Shown: piece by piece, positions 17,770 through 26,092 of the stretch
How positions within the stretch are numbered: the stretch's first letter is position 1
How the letters are laid out: each line of letters begins with the position of its first letter
Origin: Candidatus Endomicrobiellum guadaloupense
GTDB taxonomy: Bacteria; Elusimicrobiota; Endomicrobiia; Endomicrobiales; Endomicrobiaceae
NCBI GenBank assembly: GCA_031278895.1
Contig: JAITJN010000058.1
Span: forward strand, 1 to 41,185
Reading direction: 5' to 3'
DNA length: 41,185 bases
The notes under the pieces: generated by a model
What the model was told of the DNA's origin: nothing
Database searches by the model: none
The model's input: the letters and a program-made list of their open reading frames with translations, nothing else
Made by a program: the position numbers and the translations under genes

Positions 17770-18947
17770 TTTAATGCTTCCTCCAAAATTTTCATAGCGC
17801 AATCTACATCTTTTTTGTTGATTATAAGCGGTGGCAACAGTCTTAAAACCATCTCATGCGTACAATTTATTATCAGTCCTTTTTCTAAACAATAATTTAC
17901 TATATCTTTACCAGCGATACTTAGATCTATCCCCAAGATTAAACCTATACCTCTAACTTCTCTAATAATTGTATATTTACTTTTTAGATTTTCCAACTTT
18001 TCACGGATATACTTTGCAATTTTTGTTAAATCACTTAAGAAACTCTTATTCATAATTTTAGATACAGCTAATGCAGCTGCGCACGCAACAGGGTTTCCTC
18101 CAAACGTTGATCCATGATCGCCATATGTAAAAGCGTCTGCGCATTTTTTGCCAGCTACAGCAGCACCCAAGGGCAAACCATTTGCCAAAGATTTAGCCAT
18201 AGTGACAATATCAGGCTTTATCCCATAACTTTCAAAAGCATAGAATTTCCCTGTACGGCCAATACCACACTGTATCTCATCAAAAATTAAGAGAAGGTTA
18301 TTTTTATCACAAAGAAGCCTTACTTCTTTTAAAAAGTCTCTATCTGCAGGAACTATCCCTCCTTCACCTTGAATAGGCTCTATCATTACGGCAACAGTTC
18401 TATTATTTATAAGCTTCTTGACGGAATTTATATCGTTAAATTCTGCAAAAACAAATTTTTCTTGCAAAGGTTTTAAATATTCATGAAATTTTTTTTGCCC
18501 GGTGGCAGCCATTGTAGCCATTGTCCTTCCGTGAAATGAATTATTAAAACAAATTATTTCATATCTATTTCCAGATTTATGTGGATTTAAATACCCCCAC
18601 TTTCTTGCAAGTTTTACTGCGCATTCATTAGCTTCAGCGCCAGAGTTTGCCAAAAACACTCTTGCTCCTGGAAAAGTTCTTTTTACAAGATTGGCGCCAA
18701 GCTCAACTTGTATTGGAGCATAATATAAATTTGAAACATGGGCAAAACTATTAATCTGAGACCTAACAGCTTTTACAACAATATCATTACAGTGTCCTAC
18801 GTTACATACGCTAATACCTGCAAAAAAATCTAAATATTTTTTCCCTTTTTCATCCCAAATAAATTGATTTTTTGCTTTCTTTATTACAAGATTGGTGCGT
18901 TTATACGTATGCATAAAACACTTATCTTCAATCTGCTTTATATTCAT
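17742..18947 (-). CDS. argD: Acetylornithine aminotransferase
   Basis: A PLP-dependent class III aminotransferase that makes acetylornithine in arginine synthesis, and often succinyldiaminopimelate in lysine synthesis. Conserved parts are NSGAEANECAVKLARK near 101-116, FHGRTMA near 138, the IFDEIQCGIGRTG segment with the PLP-binding Asp at 223, and the Schiff-base Lys252 in TMAKSLANGLPLGA. The 401-residue length is normal. It overlaps argB by 4 bases (ATGA) and argG by 28 bases. The gene context favours acetylornithine over ornithine or GABA as the substrate. Confidence 0.94.
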   Translation of the reverse strand: MNIKQIEDKCFMHTYKRTNLVIKKAKNQFIWDEKGKKYLDFFAGISVCNVGHCNDIVVKAVRSQINSFAHVSNLYYAPIQVELGANLVKRTFPGARVFLANSGAEANECAVKLARKWGYLNPHKSGNRYEIICFNNSFHGRTMATMAATGQKKFHEYLKPLQEKFVFAEFNDINSVKKLINNRTVAVMIEPIQGEGGIVPADRDFLKEVRLLCDKNNLLLIFDEIQCGIGRTGKFYAFESYGIKPDIVTMAKSLANGLPLGAAVAGKKCADAFTYGDHGSTFGGNPVACAAALAVSKIMNKSFLSDLTKIAKYIREKLENLKSKYTIIREVRGIGLILGIDLSIAGKDIVNYCLEKGLIINCTHEMVLRLLPPLIINKKDVDCAMKILEEALKWQMKTLKK

Positions 18948-19693
18948 TTCTTTATTACTGTTCCTTTAATATTTTTTATGCTGCTTGCGCCGTCTGCTAT
19001 CCATACTTCTTTTACGCCTTTCTTTATAGAATCCGCACAACTTTTTATTTTTGGAATCATTCCGCCGGTTATTGTTTCATCTTTTATCAAAGCATTTATG
19101 TCTTTTACTCTAATCTCGTTGATACTCTTTTTATTTTTATCAAAAACACCATGAACATCTGTTAAAAATATTAATTTCCCCGCTTTAAAAGCTACAGCTA
19201 TTGCAGCTGCCAATACATCTGCATTAACATTCATAACATTGCCCTTAGCATCCGATGCTATAGAGGCTATTACAGGTAAAAAATCTGAATCTATTAAAAT
19301 TTCTATTAACTTTTTATTTACTTTTATAGGCTCTCCTACAAGTCCAAGTTCTTTAACTTGCTTACAAATAACGCTTTTCCCATCTTTCCCAGAAATTCCA
19401 ACTGCACTTGCGCCATTTTTAATAAGCCCTGTAGTAATAATTCTATTTACTTTTCCACTTAAAGCTAATTCAACAACATCTAAAGCATTAGAATCAGTAT
19501 ATCTTAAACCATTAACGAATTTACTCTTCACAGAAAACTTCTCAAGCATAGAGTTAATTTCTGGACTGCCACCGTGAACTAAAATAATTCTTTGTCTTTG
19601 CGAAATTACTGCAAGCTCTTTTAGAAACTTAGCTTGTGCTTGTGGATTCCTTATTAAACTTCCACCGAATTTTACTACTGTTAGAGACTTCAT
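18944..19693 (-). CDS. argB: Acetylglutamate kinase
   Basis: ArgB phosphorylates N-acetylglutamate, the second step of arginine synthesis. The amino-acid kinase fold shows VKFGGSLI at residues 7-14, the substrate loop LVHGGSPEIN near 39-48, GLRYTDSNALDVVELALSG, and a nucleotide-site segment LIFLTDVHGVFDKNK followed by GGMIPKIKSC. Length 249 is slightly short, like other compact ArgB proteins; the long N-terminal helix of the arginine-inhibited hexameric enzymes is absent, which suggests a dimeric, feedback-insensitive type. It starts the argB-argD-argG operon, overlapping argD by 4 bases. argA, argC and argJ are not in the window. Confidence 0.92.
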   Translation of the reverse strand: MKSLTVVKFGGSLIRNPQAQAKFLKELAVISQRQRIILVHGGSPEINSMLEKFSVKSKFVNGLRYTDSNALDVVELALSGKVNRIITTGLIKNGASAVGISGKDGKSVICKQVKELGLVGEPIKVNKKLIEILIDSDFLPVIASIASDAKGNVMNVNADVLAAAIAVAFKAGKLIFLTDVHGVFDKNKKSINEIRVKDINALIKDETITGGMIPKIKSCADSIKKGVKEVWIADGASSIKNIKGTVIKK

Positions 19694-19733
19694 TTTATGT
19701 ACTCCTATATCTTCTATACTGCTTTTGCTTCAT

Positions 19734-20456
19734 CTAATTTGTATTCTCAGTGTTACATTTAAATCTAAAATCACATATTGAGCATTTTGATAAATCAGGA
19801 TCAAAATTTTCAATCGCTATTTTTTCAGCAACATCTAAAGCTATATCAATGGCGCTATTTATATCTTCTTTAGTTCTCTTTGTATAAACTTTTCTGTTAT
19901 CTGACAAAAAATATACAGATATTTTATCTGGATTAAATCCAAAAATATTTTTACATGCGTAAGCATAAAAGCTTAACTGCAGATCTTTATCAATGCGTTC
20001 TTGTTGCCAAACCCGTGCATGTGTTTTATAGTCTATAACCTCATAAGTGCCCTCAGTATGTCTATCGATCCTGTCAATAATTCCTACAAATTTATACTTT
20101 CCTATATTTGTGTCAAAAGATTTCTCAACATACAAGACTTCAGGTTTTGCTTGGCAAAAAGATATATAATAGTTTTCAAATATTTTAATTCCACGTTGAT
20201 AATATTCAAAAATTTGTTGAGGATCATTAAACCCATCATTTTTCCAAGATTTATCGTAACACTCAAATAAAGCATCTTTAGATTGGTCTTTTTTTGCGTG
20301 AAACTGCTCAAGCGTTTTATGAAGAATATGCCCAAAGGTAATGCTAGGATTAACTGGAATATGAAGATTGTCTAGATATACAAGCTTATACTTGTATGGA
20401 CAAAACAAATATGTATTTATTCTGGAATAACTTATTTTAAATTCTTGTCTGTTCAT
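19734..20456 (-). CDS. PD-(D/E)XK nuclease, RecB/Cas4-like with Fe-S cysteines
   Basis: The protein starts with YSRINTYLFCPYKYKL, the N-terminal hallmark of PDDEXK_1 family nucleases (RecB C-terminal, AddB, Cas4). The active-site strand pair GIIDRIDRH and EVIDYKT provides Asp128, Asp142 and Lys144, and LQLSFYAYA supplies the motif after it. Cys19 together with Cys225, Cys228 and Cys234 (CSICDFRFKC) would bind a 4Fe-4S cluster as in AddB and Cas4. There is no CRISPR array or other cas gene here. At 240 residues it is a stand-alone nuclease. It sits 12 bases from rsmD in the same run; its substrate is unknown. Confidence 0.85.
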   Translation of the reverse strand: MNRQEFKISYSRINTYLFCPYKYKLVYLDNLHIPVNPSITFGHILHKTLEQFHAKKDQSKDALFECYDKSWKNDGFNDPQQIFEYYQRGIKIFENYYISFCQAKPEVLYVEKSFDTNIGKYKFVGIIDRIDRHTEGTYEVIDYKTHARVWQQERIDKDLQLSFYAYACKNIFGFNPDKISVYFLSDNRKVYTKRTKEDINSAIDIALDVAEKIAIENFDPDLSKCSICDFRFKCNTENTN

Positions 20457-20468
20457 AAATTTATTTAC

Positions 20469-21053
20469 CTATACCTTACGTTTATAGAAAGAAATAACAG
20501 TATCACCATACTTTTCTACTCTAAAACATTCAAGACCTACAATATTACCAACAGGTTCTTTTATATGTCTTTGAGCTATAAGAACAGCGTCATCTTTTAA
20601 AATATCGTATTTAACAACTTTTTTTAATACATAATAGGTAAGCGCCAAAGCTTTCTTGTAACCATCTTTATAAGGAGGACCCATAAAAACTATGTCATAT
20701 TTGTCTTGCAAAATTTCAAAATCTTTTATAACATCACACTTTACAACTTTTGCTCTATCGTTAAAATTAAGCATGTTAACATTATACTTTATAAGAGATA
20801 GAGAAATATTACTAAGTTCTGCAAAAGTAACTTTCTTTGCTCCTCTTGAAAGAGCCTCTATTCCAACGGAGCCAACACCAGCAAATAAATCTATAAAGTT
20901 AGAATCTGGTACTTTAAATTGTATTATGTCAAAGACTGATTTTTTCATTCTGCCAAGCATCGGACGTACGGATAAATCATCTTGAGGTAGAGTCTTTAAG
21001 AGCCTTCCTCTAGCAGTACCTGCAATAACTTTCAAACTCACTTTTTTCTCCAA
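20469..21053 (-). CDS. rsmD: 16S rRNA (guanine966-N2)-methyltransferase RsmD-like
   Basis: RsmD methylates N2 of G966 in 16S rRNA. The 194-residue protein matches the family: KVIAGTARGRLLKTL near the N-terminus, the LSVRPMLGRMKKSVFDII segment, SAM loop IDLFAGVGSVGIEALSRGA at residues 54-72, and a terminal VISFYKRKV. The catalytic motif IV, normally (D/N)PPY, reads GPPY here (Gly125). That is one base from DPPY and may weaken or abolish activity. It is the first gene of the minus-strand run, facing away from the lipoprotein gene at 21.2 kb across a 164-base AT-rich gap. Confidence 0.88.
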   Translation of the reverse strand: MEKKVSLKVIAGTARGRLLKTLPQDDLSVRPMLGRMKKSVFDIIQFKVPDSNFIDLFAGVGSVGIEALSRGAKKVTFAELSNISLSLIKYNVNMLNFNDRAKVVKCDVIKDFEILQDKYDIVFMGPPYKDGYKKALALTYYVLKKVVKYDILKDDAVLIAQRHIKEPVGNIVGLECFRVEKYGDTVISFYKRKV

Positions 21054-21205
21054 AAACTAATGACTATTTGCAAGTTTAATTATACAATAATTCTGTTTAT
21101 AAAAACATAAAAATAACAAAAAAAGATTAGTAACCGCTATAAATTGTTAATCAAAATATTCACTTATTTTTTCATATTATTTATTGATTAAAATAGAAAA
21201 AGATA

Positions 21206-21213
21206 TATGCTAC
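21206..21213 (+). promoter_or_regulatory. TATGCTAC element just before the 229-residue lipoprotein gene
   Basis: A -10-like TATGCT followed by AC ends 5 bases before the ATG at 21218. A near-identical TATACTAC occurs before the paralogous gene at 23016 and again at 40646. With normal promoter spacing transcription would begin at or beside the start codon, which agrees with the lack of a Shine-Dalgarno sequence. This is a pattern match only. Confidence 0.3.
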
Positions 21214-21217
21214 GATT

Positions 21218-21907
21218 ATGAAAAAATTAATTATTATTTTACTATCATTTACAATTTCTATATTTTCTTTAGTATCTTGTAGTGCCTTTAAAGTTCGCAA
21301 TTCTACACCCTCATCCTCATCTTCTCAAAGAGTTTTTGTTTTATCCGAATTTGGAAAACTTCTACAAAAAGAAGGTCGTATTATGAGCGAAATACGTGGT
21401 TTTATGCAGTTAGAAAATGAAAATGATTATTTAGATGCTCCGATAGGAGTAATCAAATATAGAAACAAGCATTATACATATTTTGTCAATAACAGAGACT
21501 ATGATGGACAGCAAACTGCAAACGCTTGTGGAATATGGGCAGTAAGAAGGAAATTACGTCATATAGCTAGTAAAAATATTCCAGGGATTAATAGCGATGC
21601 ATGGTGGAGACTTACTGATGCACAAATTAGAGAAATATTGGGAACTCATATGCTTAATGGACATCTAATGTCTCTAGCTGAAAATATACCAGATAATCAA
21701 CAAAATGGAATAATATCTACTGAAGCGATTGTCAATTTACAACTTTATTTTGGATTACAACCTGAAGATTGTACAGTCATTGCTCCAAATGAGATAAGTT
21801 CCCTAAACCCTAAAGGGGTTTCATATTTTCCAAGTCTCATTCACCCTAATATTCAAAATGATCCTGCGTTAGAAAAAGTTGGTGTTATAGAAGTTCCTAT
21901 CCAATAG
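21218..21907 (+). CDS. Lipoprotein of unknown function, paralogue A
   Basis: A signal peptide with lipobox LVSC puts the lipidated Cys at residue 21; a Ser-rich linker follows. Residues 85-145 resemble the product of the gene at 23016: KHYTYF, a DG, a Cys in NACGIWAVRRKLRH (Cys104), then DAWWRLTDAQIREIL. His85, Asp96, Cys104, the LRH triplet and the W-(S/T)D-Q-(I/L)R-(D/E)I stretch are shared by both. Gln98 sits six residues before Cys104, as in SENP-type cysteine proteases, but other spacing does not fit that clan well. No family was recognised. No Shine-Dalgarno sequence precedes the ATG. An outer-membrane or periplasmic location is expected. Confidence 0.8.
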   Translation: MKKLIIILLSFTISIFSLVSCSAFKVRNSTPSSSSSQRVFVLSEFGKLLQKEGRIMSEIRGFMQLENENDYLDAPIGVIKYRNKHYTYFVNNRDYDGQQTANACGIWAVRRKLRHIASKNIPGINSDAWWRLTDAQIREILGTHMLNGHLMSLAENIPDNQQNGIISTEAIVNLQLYFGLQPEDCTVIAPNEISSLNPKGVSYFPSLIHPNIQNDPALEKVGVIEVPIQ

Positions 21908-22695
21908 CGTTCAACGATATCAATCCTTGTATCAAAGAATTTCAATGTTTTTTCAATGGTTTATCGTCTCCACTCGTCGCCTTTTATAGATAGATTATAC
22001 ACAGAATATATTGTCAACAATCCTTCTATCTTCTTAAGTGAGGTTGATATTTGAGAGTTTTCATTTATTGTATATATCAAGTAAAAAATCTACTAATATG
22101 GTTATAGAAAATTATATAAGCCATTTCATTATTCACAAGTTATATCCTGTTATAAAATCTGGAATAAACCCAACTATACGATCATACGATTGGGTATTAC
22201 CAAGAACAAAACCAGCTTTTAATAATGTTTCTATAAAACTATTGGTGCTAATTCTCCTTTCATACTGATAGCCATACCTATTTTGAAATTTCTTGGCTCA
22301 AGAACTGCTAATAATTGTTGAGGAATATTTTCATTGGCATTAAAATAACATCTAATTTCCAGCCCCCACTTAGCATTAGAGTCATTTTTTGCCAAACATA
22401 ATAGGACGCAGTGTCTGTATTTACAGGCAGCGGGTAATTAATTATGCGTCCATTGAGAATATTCATTTATAAACCTTGCTTGACGCGACGCACAGGCATT
22501 TCTACTTCTATTGCTGTTATTCTTGAAGAAGGTGCCAAATAGCCTATACAAATATAGTATCACTGCCAAAATAGTTCTTGTGGTCGTTTTAGAAAAGATT
22601 ATATGGAAGACAAGTATCTCGGTTATTTGAAACCATTAAAAACGCCTGATTTTATAAGTCTTTTTTGTATAAAGAACAAGGTTAATGACTTCAAA
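21908..22695. other. Long stretch without an intact gene
   Basis: Between the first lipoprotein gene and tRNA-Ala I see no intact gene. The middle (22133-22559) holds broken minus-strand reading frames described separately. A small plus-strand open frame at 22038-22268 has no ribosome binding site and an unconvincing composition, and is best read as the shadow of those remnants. No terminator was convincing after 21907. Confidence 0.5.
22133..22559 (-). pseudogene. Eroded coding region with several frameshifts
   Basis: Minus-strand frames give, in order, YYICIGYLAPSSRITAIEVE, then GRIINYPLPVNTDTASYYVW or, one frame over, LLCLAKNDSNAKWGLEIRCY and NIPQQLLAVLEPRNFKIGMA, and last FIETLLKAGFVLGNTQSYDR ending at TGA 22133. 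These stretches look like real protein but need at least two frame changes to join. They may come from one or two genes. I do not recognise the family; a phage or accessory gene is possible. No function is expected. Confidence 0.4.
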
Positions 22696-22768
<73 letters not shown>

Positions 22769-22996
22769 AACAAATATAAATTGAAGATTTTAAAGACGAA
22801 TTTCTTTAGATTTCCATCTAAGATTATATCAGAAAGCCGTCTGGAATGTCAAATTTTTGTAGAACCTTACACTCTCTTAATGCAGTATATATCTTTAAAA
22901 TCCGAATTTATCGGTTTGATCAAAAAGGAGCTTTCTGATAGGGGAAAATTAAAAATCACAAAGTTTACTAAAGATAAATAGAAAATATATTACTAA

Positions 22997-23004
22997 TATA
23001 CTAC
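22997..23004 (+). promoter_or_regulatory. TATACTAC element before the 300-residue lipoprotein gene
   Basis: TATACT is a good -10 match and the whole octamer repeats that at 21206 (TATGCTAC) and 40646 (TATACTAC). It ends 12 bases before the ATG. No Shine-Dalgarno sequence lies between, so the mRNA may have a very short leader. No clear -35 was seen. Confidence 0.35.
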
Positions 23005-23015
23005 ATTATTAATAT

Positions 23016-23918
23016 ATGAAAAAGTACTTATGGCTATCATTAATAACAATAGTATTAAGTTTTGGAAGCTTTGGATGTTCCAAAGATGGAAAAGGCTTTT
23101 TTGCAAAGAATGGAGATTATAGCAGAATTTCAGGTGGAGTATGTCCTTTTTTCCCATCGTTTCAGCCAAGATATGTTGATAATCCAGAAATTGAGAATTT
23201 AAAAAGAATATTTCGCCAAAAAGGATTTGAAGAAAGAGAGATATTTTGGATGGCAAAAATAGCAACGGAAGATTATGGACAAGAGGTGTGGCCAATATTA
23301 TATGTAGGAGGCCATTTTATATATGGCCCATTTGATGGTAACACGTATTCCAACTGTCCGTTATATTCATTAAAGAGATTTCTTCGTCACTTAGGACTTC
23401 TTGGTATTGTAGATCAAGATCTTTGGTATAGATGGTCAGATAGACAGCTAAGAGATATAGGCGTTGATGAATTGGGATTTCATCAAAGAGAAAGGAGTCA
23501 ACATGTTGTGTTGCTACAAAATCAAATAACCCTGTTTGTAAAACATTTAACACCAGAAACTATACCACATTTAAAACATGGCTGTGCCAGGGAAATAGCA
23601 GTACGAGAAAGACAAAATACTATGCAATCATTAGGCATCTTTCATGATTTAACTGAAATCCTTGAAGCAGAACAAAGAGATGGAGTTGAAATCGCTATAA
23701 ATATGGCCATAGAACGAGGATTTAAAAATATTGAAAGATTAAGGAATCATAGATTTAACTTAGATGCTTTCAGAAATGAAATAAACAGATTGCAACATAG
23801 CATTGATGATTACGATCAGCGTGGTTACTTTCTAGAGGGAAGTTATGGCCTAGTACTATACAGTAAAGATATTGAAGGAGTACATAATCACCTCGAATTC
23901 CTACGCCGCAATCATTGA
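23016..23918 (+). CDS. Lipoprotein of unknown function, paralogue B
   Basis: The signal peptide ends in lipobox SFGC with Cys21 as the lipidation site. Residues 100-156 align with paralogue A: GGHFIYGPFDG (His100, Asp107), NCPLYSLKRFLRH (Cys114 followed by the same eleven-residue spacing to LRH), DLWYRWSDRQLRDIG, and a His about 42 residues after the Cys. The C-terminal 130 residues are a separate charged helical region with no counterpart in A. The Gly that follows the Cys in A is Pro here and the upstream Gln is missing. No family was recognised. The pair could be cysteine hydrolases or simply share a structural module; the sequence alone does not decide. Confidence 0.8.
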   Translation: MKKYLWLSLITIVLSFGSFGCSKDGKGFFAKNGDYSRISGGVCPFFPSFQPRYVDNPEIENLKRIFRQKGFEEREIFWMAKIATEDYGQEVWPILYVGGHFIYGPFDGNTYSNCPLYSLKRFLRHLGLLGIVDQDLWYRWSDRQLRDIGVDELGFHQRERSQHVVLLQNQITLFVKHLTPETIPHLKHGCAREIAVRERQNTMQSLGIFHDLTEILEAEQRDGVEIAINMAIERGFKNIERLRNHRFNLDAFRNEINRLQHSIDDYDQRGYFLEGSYGLVLYSKDIEGVHNHLEFLRRNH

Positions 23919-24027
23919 ATTTTTTCGCTACACCTAACTAATATCTCCTTATAAATTATCAAATATCTCTTCTTTGATTTCTTAGATCCATTAAATTATT
24001 GAGTCTATTTGTTGAGAACCTGCAAAT

Positions 24028-24057
24028 TTGACACGGTAAACGATAAAGTAATAAAAT
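24028..24057 (+). promoter_or_regulatory. Candidate sigma-70 promoter for the pal-cpoB-tolA-tolB operon
   Basis: TTGACA at 24028-24033 is a perfect -35. TAAAAT at 24052-24057 is a good -10 with an 18-base spacer. It lies 64 bases before the pal ATG and nothing else separates it from the operon. An AGGAGA ribosome binding site follows before pal. Confidence 0.5.
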
Positions 24058-24121
24058 ACGCATGATTATTTAACAATAATTTAAAATAATTTATAGATAT
24101 AAAAATGATTAGGAGAATAAA

Positions 24122-24610
24122 ATGAAAAAAGTTGTAATACTTTGTTTTGTTGGGTTATTTGTTTGTTCTTTTGGATGCAAGCGACAAGATATAAAAAAAG
24201 AAAATATAAATAATGGCGAGATTGAAACTATACATTTCTCTGATGAACCTTCTGTTAGAGGGGATTCTGAAGTAAATAGTAATCTTAAAATAGTATATTT
24301 TGATTTTGACAAAAGTGATTTAAATGAAGAGTCTTTAGAATCTTTAAAAAGAAATGCTGCATATTTATCAAAAAATTTATCTCTAAAAGTTGTTGTTGAG
24401 GGACATACAGATAATAGAGGAACATCAGGATATAATCTTTCTTTGGGGCAACGTAGAGCGTTGAAAGTTAAAGATTATTACATAAAATTTGGAATCTCTC
24501 CAAATAGAATAGCTACAATTTCTTATGGCAGCGAGAAACCTGTTATTGATGAAAATAATGACATAGCATGGTCAAAAAATAGAAGAGCTGAAACAAAAAC
24601 ACTCAATTAA
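24122..24610 (+). CDS. pal: Peptidoglycan-associated lipoprotein Pal
   Basis: Pal anchors the outer membrane to peptidoglycan and is the outer-membrane end of the Tol-Pal system. The signal peptide ends in lipobox SFGC. Residues 55-160 form an OmpA-type domain: IVYFDFDKSDL, then VVEGHTDNRGTSGYNLSLGQ, which holds the diaminopimelate-binding Asp and Arg region, and NRIATISYGSEKP and NRRAE at the end. Length 162 matches Pal. It heads the operon pal-cpoB-tolA-tolB, with a candidate promoter upstream. tolQ and tolR are not adjacent. Confidence 0.9.
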   Translation: MKKVVILCFVGLFVCSFGCKRQDIKKENINNGEIETIHFSDEPSVRGDSEVNSNLKIVYFDFDKSDLNEESLESLKRNAAYLSKNLSLKVVVEGHTDNRGTSGYNLSLGQRRALKVKDYYIKFGISPNRIATISYGSEKPVIDENNDIAWSKNRRAETKTLN

Positions 24611-24621
24611 ATAATATAAAT

Positions 24622-25320
24622 ATGAATACTAAAATTCTTTTTTCTTTATTTTGTTTAGCAATTGTAATTTTTTCAGGGTGTGTTCCTTTAAATCAGGACA
24701 ATATCACTGATTTAAAAGGTGTTGTTGCTCAATTGCAAATAGAGTGTAACGAACTTAAGGAAAACAACGCTATGTTAAATAAAGACGTTGACTCTTTAGT
24801 TAATTCTGTAAAATCTCTTAATGCCTTAGTTCATGGTTTGCAATCCAAAGTTTCTTTCTTGAGTCAAAATGAAAAAGATTTAAACCAGAGCTCAGACAAC
24901 AATTCAAATGGAAGCAAACAAACTACTTCTGTTTTACCGTTGTCTGTCTATCAAAGTGCATATAGCGACTATTCAATGGGCAAATACGAGCTTGCTTACA
25001 GTGGATTTAAGTCTTTTATTGAAAAATACCCAAATGCAGAGCTTGTTCCTCAAGCGCAATTTTATTTAGGCGAATGCTTTTATTCTCGTAAAATGTGGGA
25101 AGATGCTATAAAAGAGTATCAAAAAGTTGAAGAATTATACAGTAGGTCTGATCAGATTATTTCGGCTGAACTTAAGATTGCTTTGTGCTATGAAAATCTT
25201 GGTAAAAAACAAGAAGCTTTAAAACTTTTTTCTTCAATAGTTGAAAACTTTCCTAAAAGTCCTGAATCTTTAACAGCAAAAGAAAAAATTAAAGCTTATA
25301 CTAATGTTAAAATCAAATAA
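24622..25320 (+). CDS. cpoB: Cell division coordinator CpoB (YbgF)-like lipoprotein
   Basis: CpoB links Tol-Pal and septal peptidoglycan synthesis in proteobacteria. The protein has a signal peptide with lipobox FSGC, a coiled-coil region at about residues 30-90 (used for trimerisation in CpoB), a low-complexity Ser/Asn linker, and a TPR domain starting at YQSAYSDYSMGKYELAYSGF with KYPNAELVPQAQFYLGECFY. Domain order and length (232) match the YbgF/CpoB family; lipidation is a variation on the usual soluble form. No Shine-Dalgarno sequence is evident, so translation may be coupled to pal, 11 bases upstream. Its 3' end overlaps tolA by 17 bases. Confidence 0.85.
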   Translation: MNTKILFSLFCLAIVIFSGCVPLNQDNITDLKGVVAQLQIECNELKENNAMLNKDVDSLVNSVKSLNALVHGLQSKVSFLSQNEKDLNQSSDNNSNGSKQTTSVLPLSVYQSAYSDYSMGKYELAYSGFKSFIEKYPNAELVPQAQFYLGECFYSRKMWEDAIKEYQKVEELYSRSDQIISAELKIALCYENLGKKQEALKLFSSIVENFPKSPESLTAKEKIKAYTNVKIK

Positions 25321-26083
25321 CTTTTTTATATGTTTTCTTATTTCCATATTACTGCATACATTGTTCTTTTTCTTCATAGTTCATAGAAAAGAAAATATAA
25401 TATACCTTTCTACGCCTATAGAAGTCACTTTTTATTCTACAAGACATAAAATGCAAGATGTTGTATCTTTCCCTGTAGTTGAAGAAAATTCTGCTAGCAA
25501 TGATAACAATACTGACAAAAATGTAAGTGATATAAAAAAAAATCAAATAAAGGAAGAGATTAAAGAACATACTACTAAAACAAAAGATGATATTACTGTA
25601 AAAAAGAAAAAAATTCAAGATAAGCAAGTAAAAGCAAAAGAGAAAAAAAAGAGTGTAAGTAAAGTAGATTCTTCTGTTACAAAAAGCATATTAGAAAAAT
25701 TAGAAAATAATACTCAAAAAACTTCGGTTGAAACAGTACAGCAACAAGCAACTCAATCTTTACAAGGAGAGAATGGATCTTTATATGCATCTACTTTTTT
25801 TGATGCTAAAAATTTTCAATATCCGTATTATGCAAATCAAATAATGAGAAAAGTAAAACGGCAATGGCGTTGGGCTGAAAGTTATAGTAATTTAAGAGTA
25901 TTAGTGCATTTTCAAATAAATAAAGACGGTTCTGTTTATGATGTTTCAGTAAAAGAGTCATCTGGTAATGGAGAGTATGACAGAAATGCTATGGACACTA
26001 TTCGTAGAGCGTCTCCATTTTTAGAGCTTCCAGAAGAATATGAAGGAGATTCTTTAGGTGTTTCCTTTGAATTTAAATGTTAG
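25304..26083 (+). CDS. tolA: TolA/TonB-type energy transducer
   Basis: One N-terminal transmembrane segment (FFICFLISILLHTLFFFFIV) is followed by a long Lys/Glu-rich spacer at residues 60-140 that would span the periplasm, and a C-terminal TonB/TolA domain with VHFQINKDGSVYDVSVKESS and an RNAMDTIRRASPF helix. The Ser-His pair used by TolA and TonB to contact TolQ or ExbB can be seen as SILLHT in the membrane helix. Context between cpoB and tolB favours TolA. The start lies within the 3' end of cpoB. The motor proteins TolQ and TolR must be encoded elsewhere. Confidence 0.85.
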   Translation: MLKSNNFFICFLISILLHTLFFFFIVHRKENIIYLSTPIEVTFYSTRHKMQDVVSFPVVEENSASNDNNTDKNVSDIKKNQIKEEIKEHTTKTKDDITVKKKKIQDKQVKAKEKKKSVSKVDSSVTKSILEKLENNTQKTSVETVQQQATQSLQGENGSLYASTFFDAKNFQYPYYANQIMRKVKRQWRWAESYSNLRVLVHFQINKDGSVYDVSVKESSGNGEYDRNAMDTIRRASPFLELPEEYEGDSLGVSFEFKC

Positions 26084-26092
26084 GATTATAAA

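Noticed and set aside
19734-20456. Cas4 and a CRISPR system
   Set aside because: The nuclease resembles Cas4 in active site and Fe-S cysteines, but there is no repeat array and no other cas gene in the window.
21054-21217. Alternative replication origin in the AT-rich divergent gap
   Set aside because: No DnaA-box-like 9-mer was seen there. It remains possible only because the coding strand switches here.
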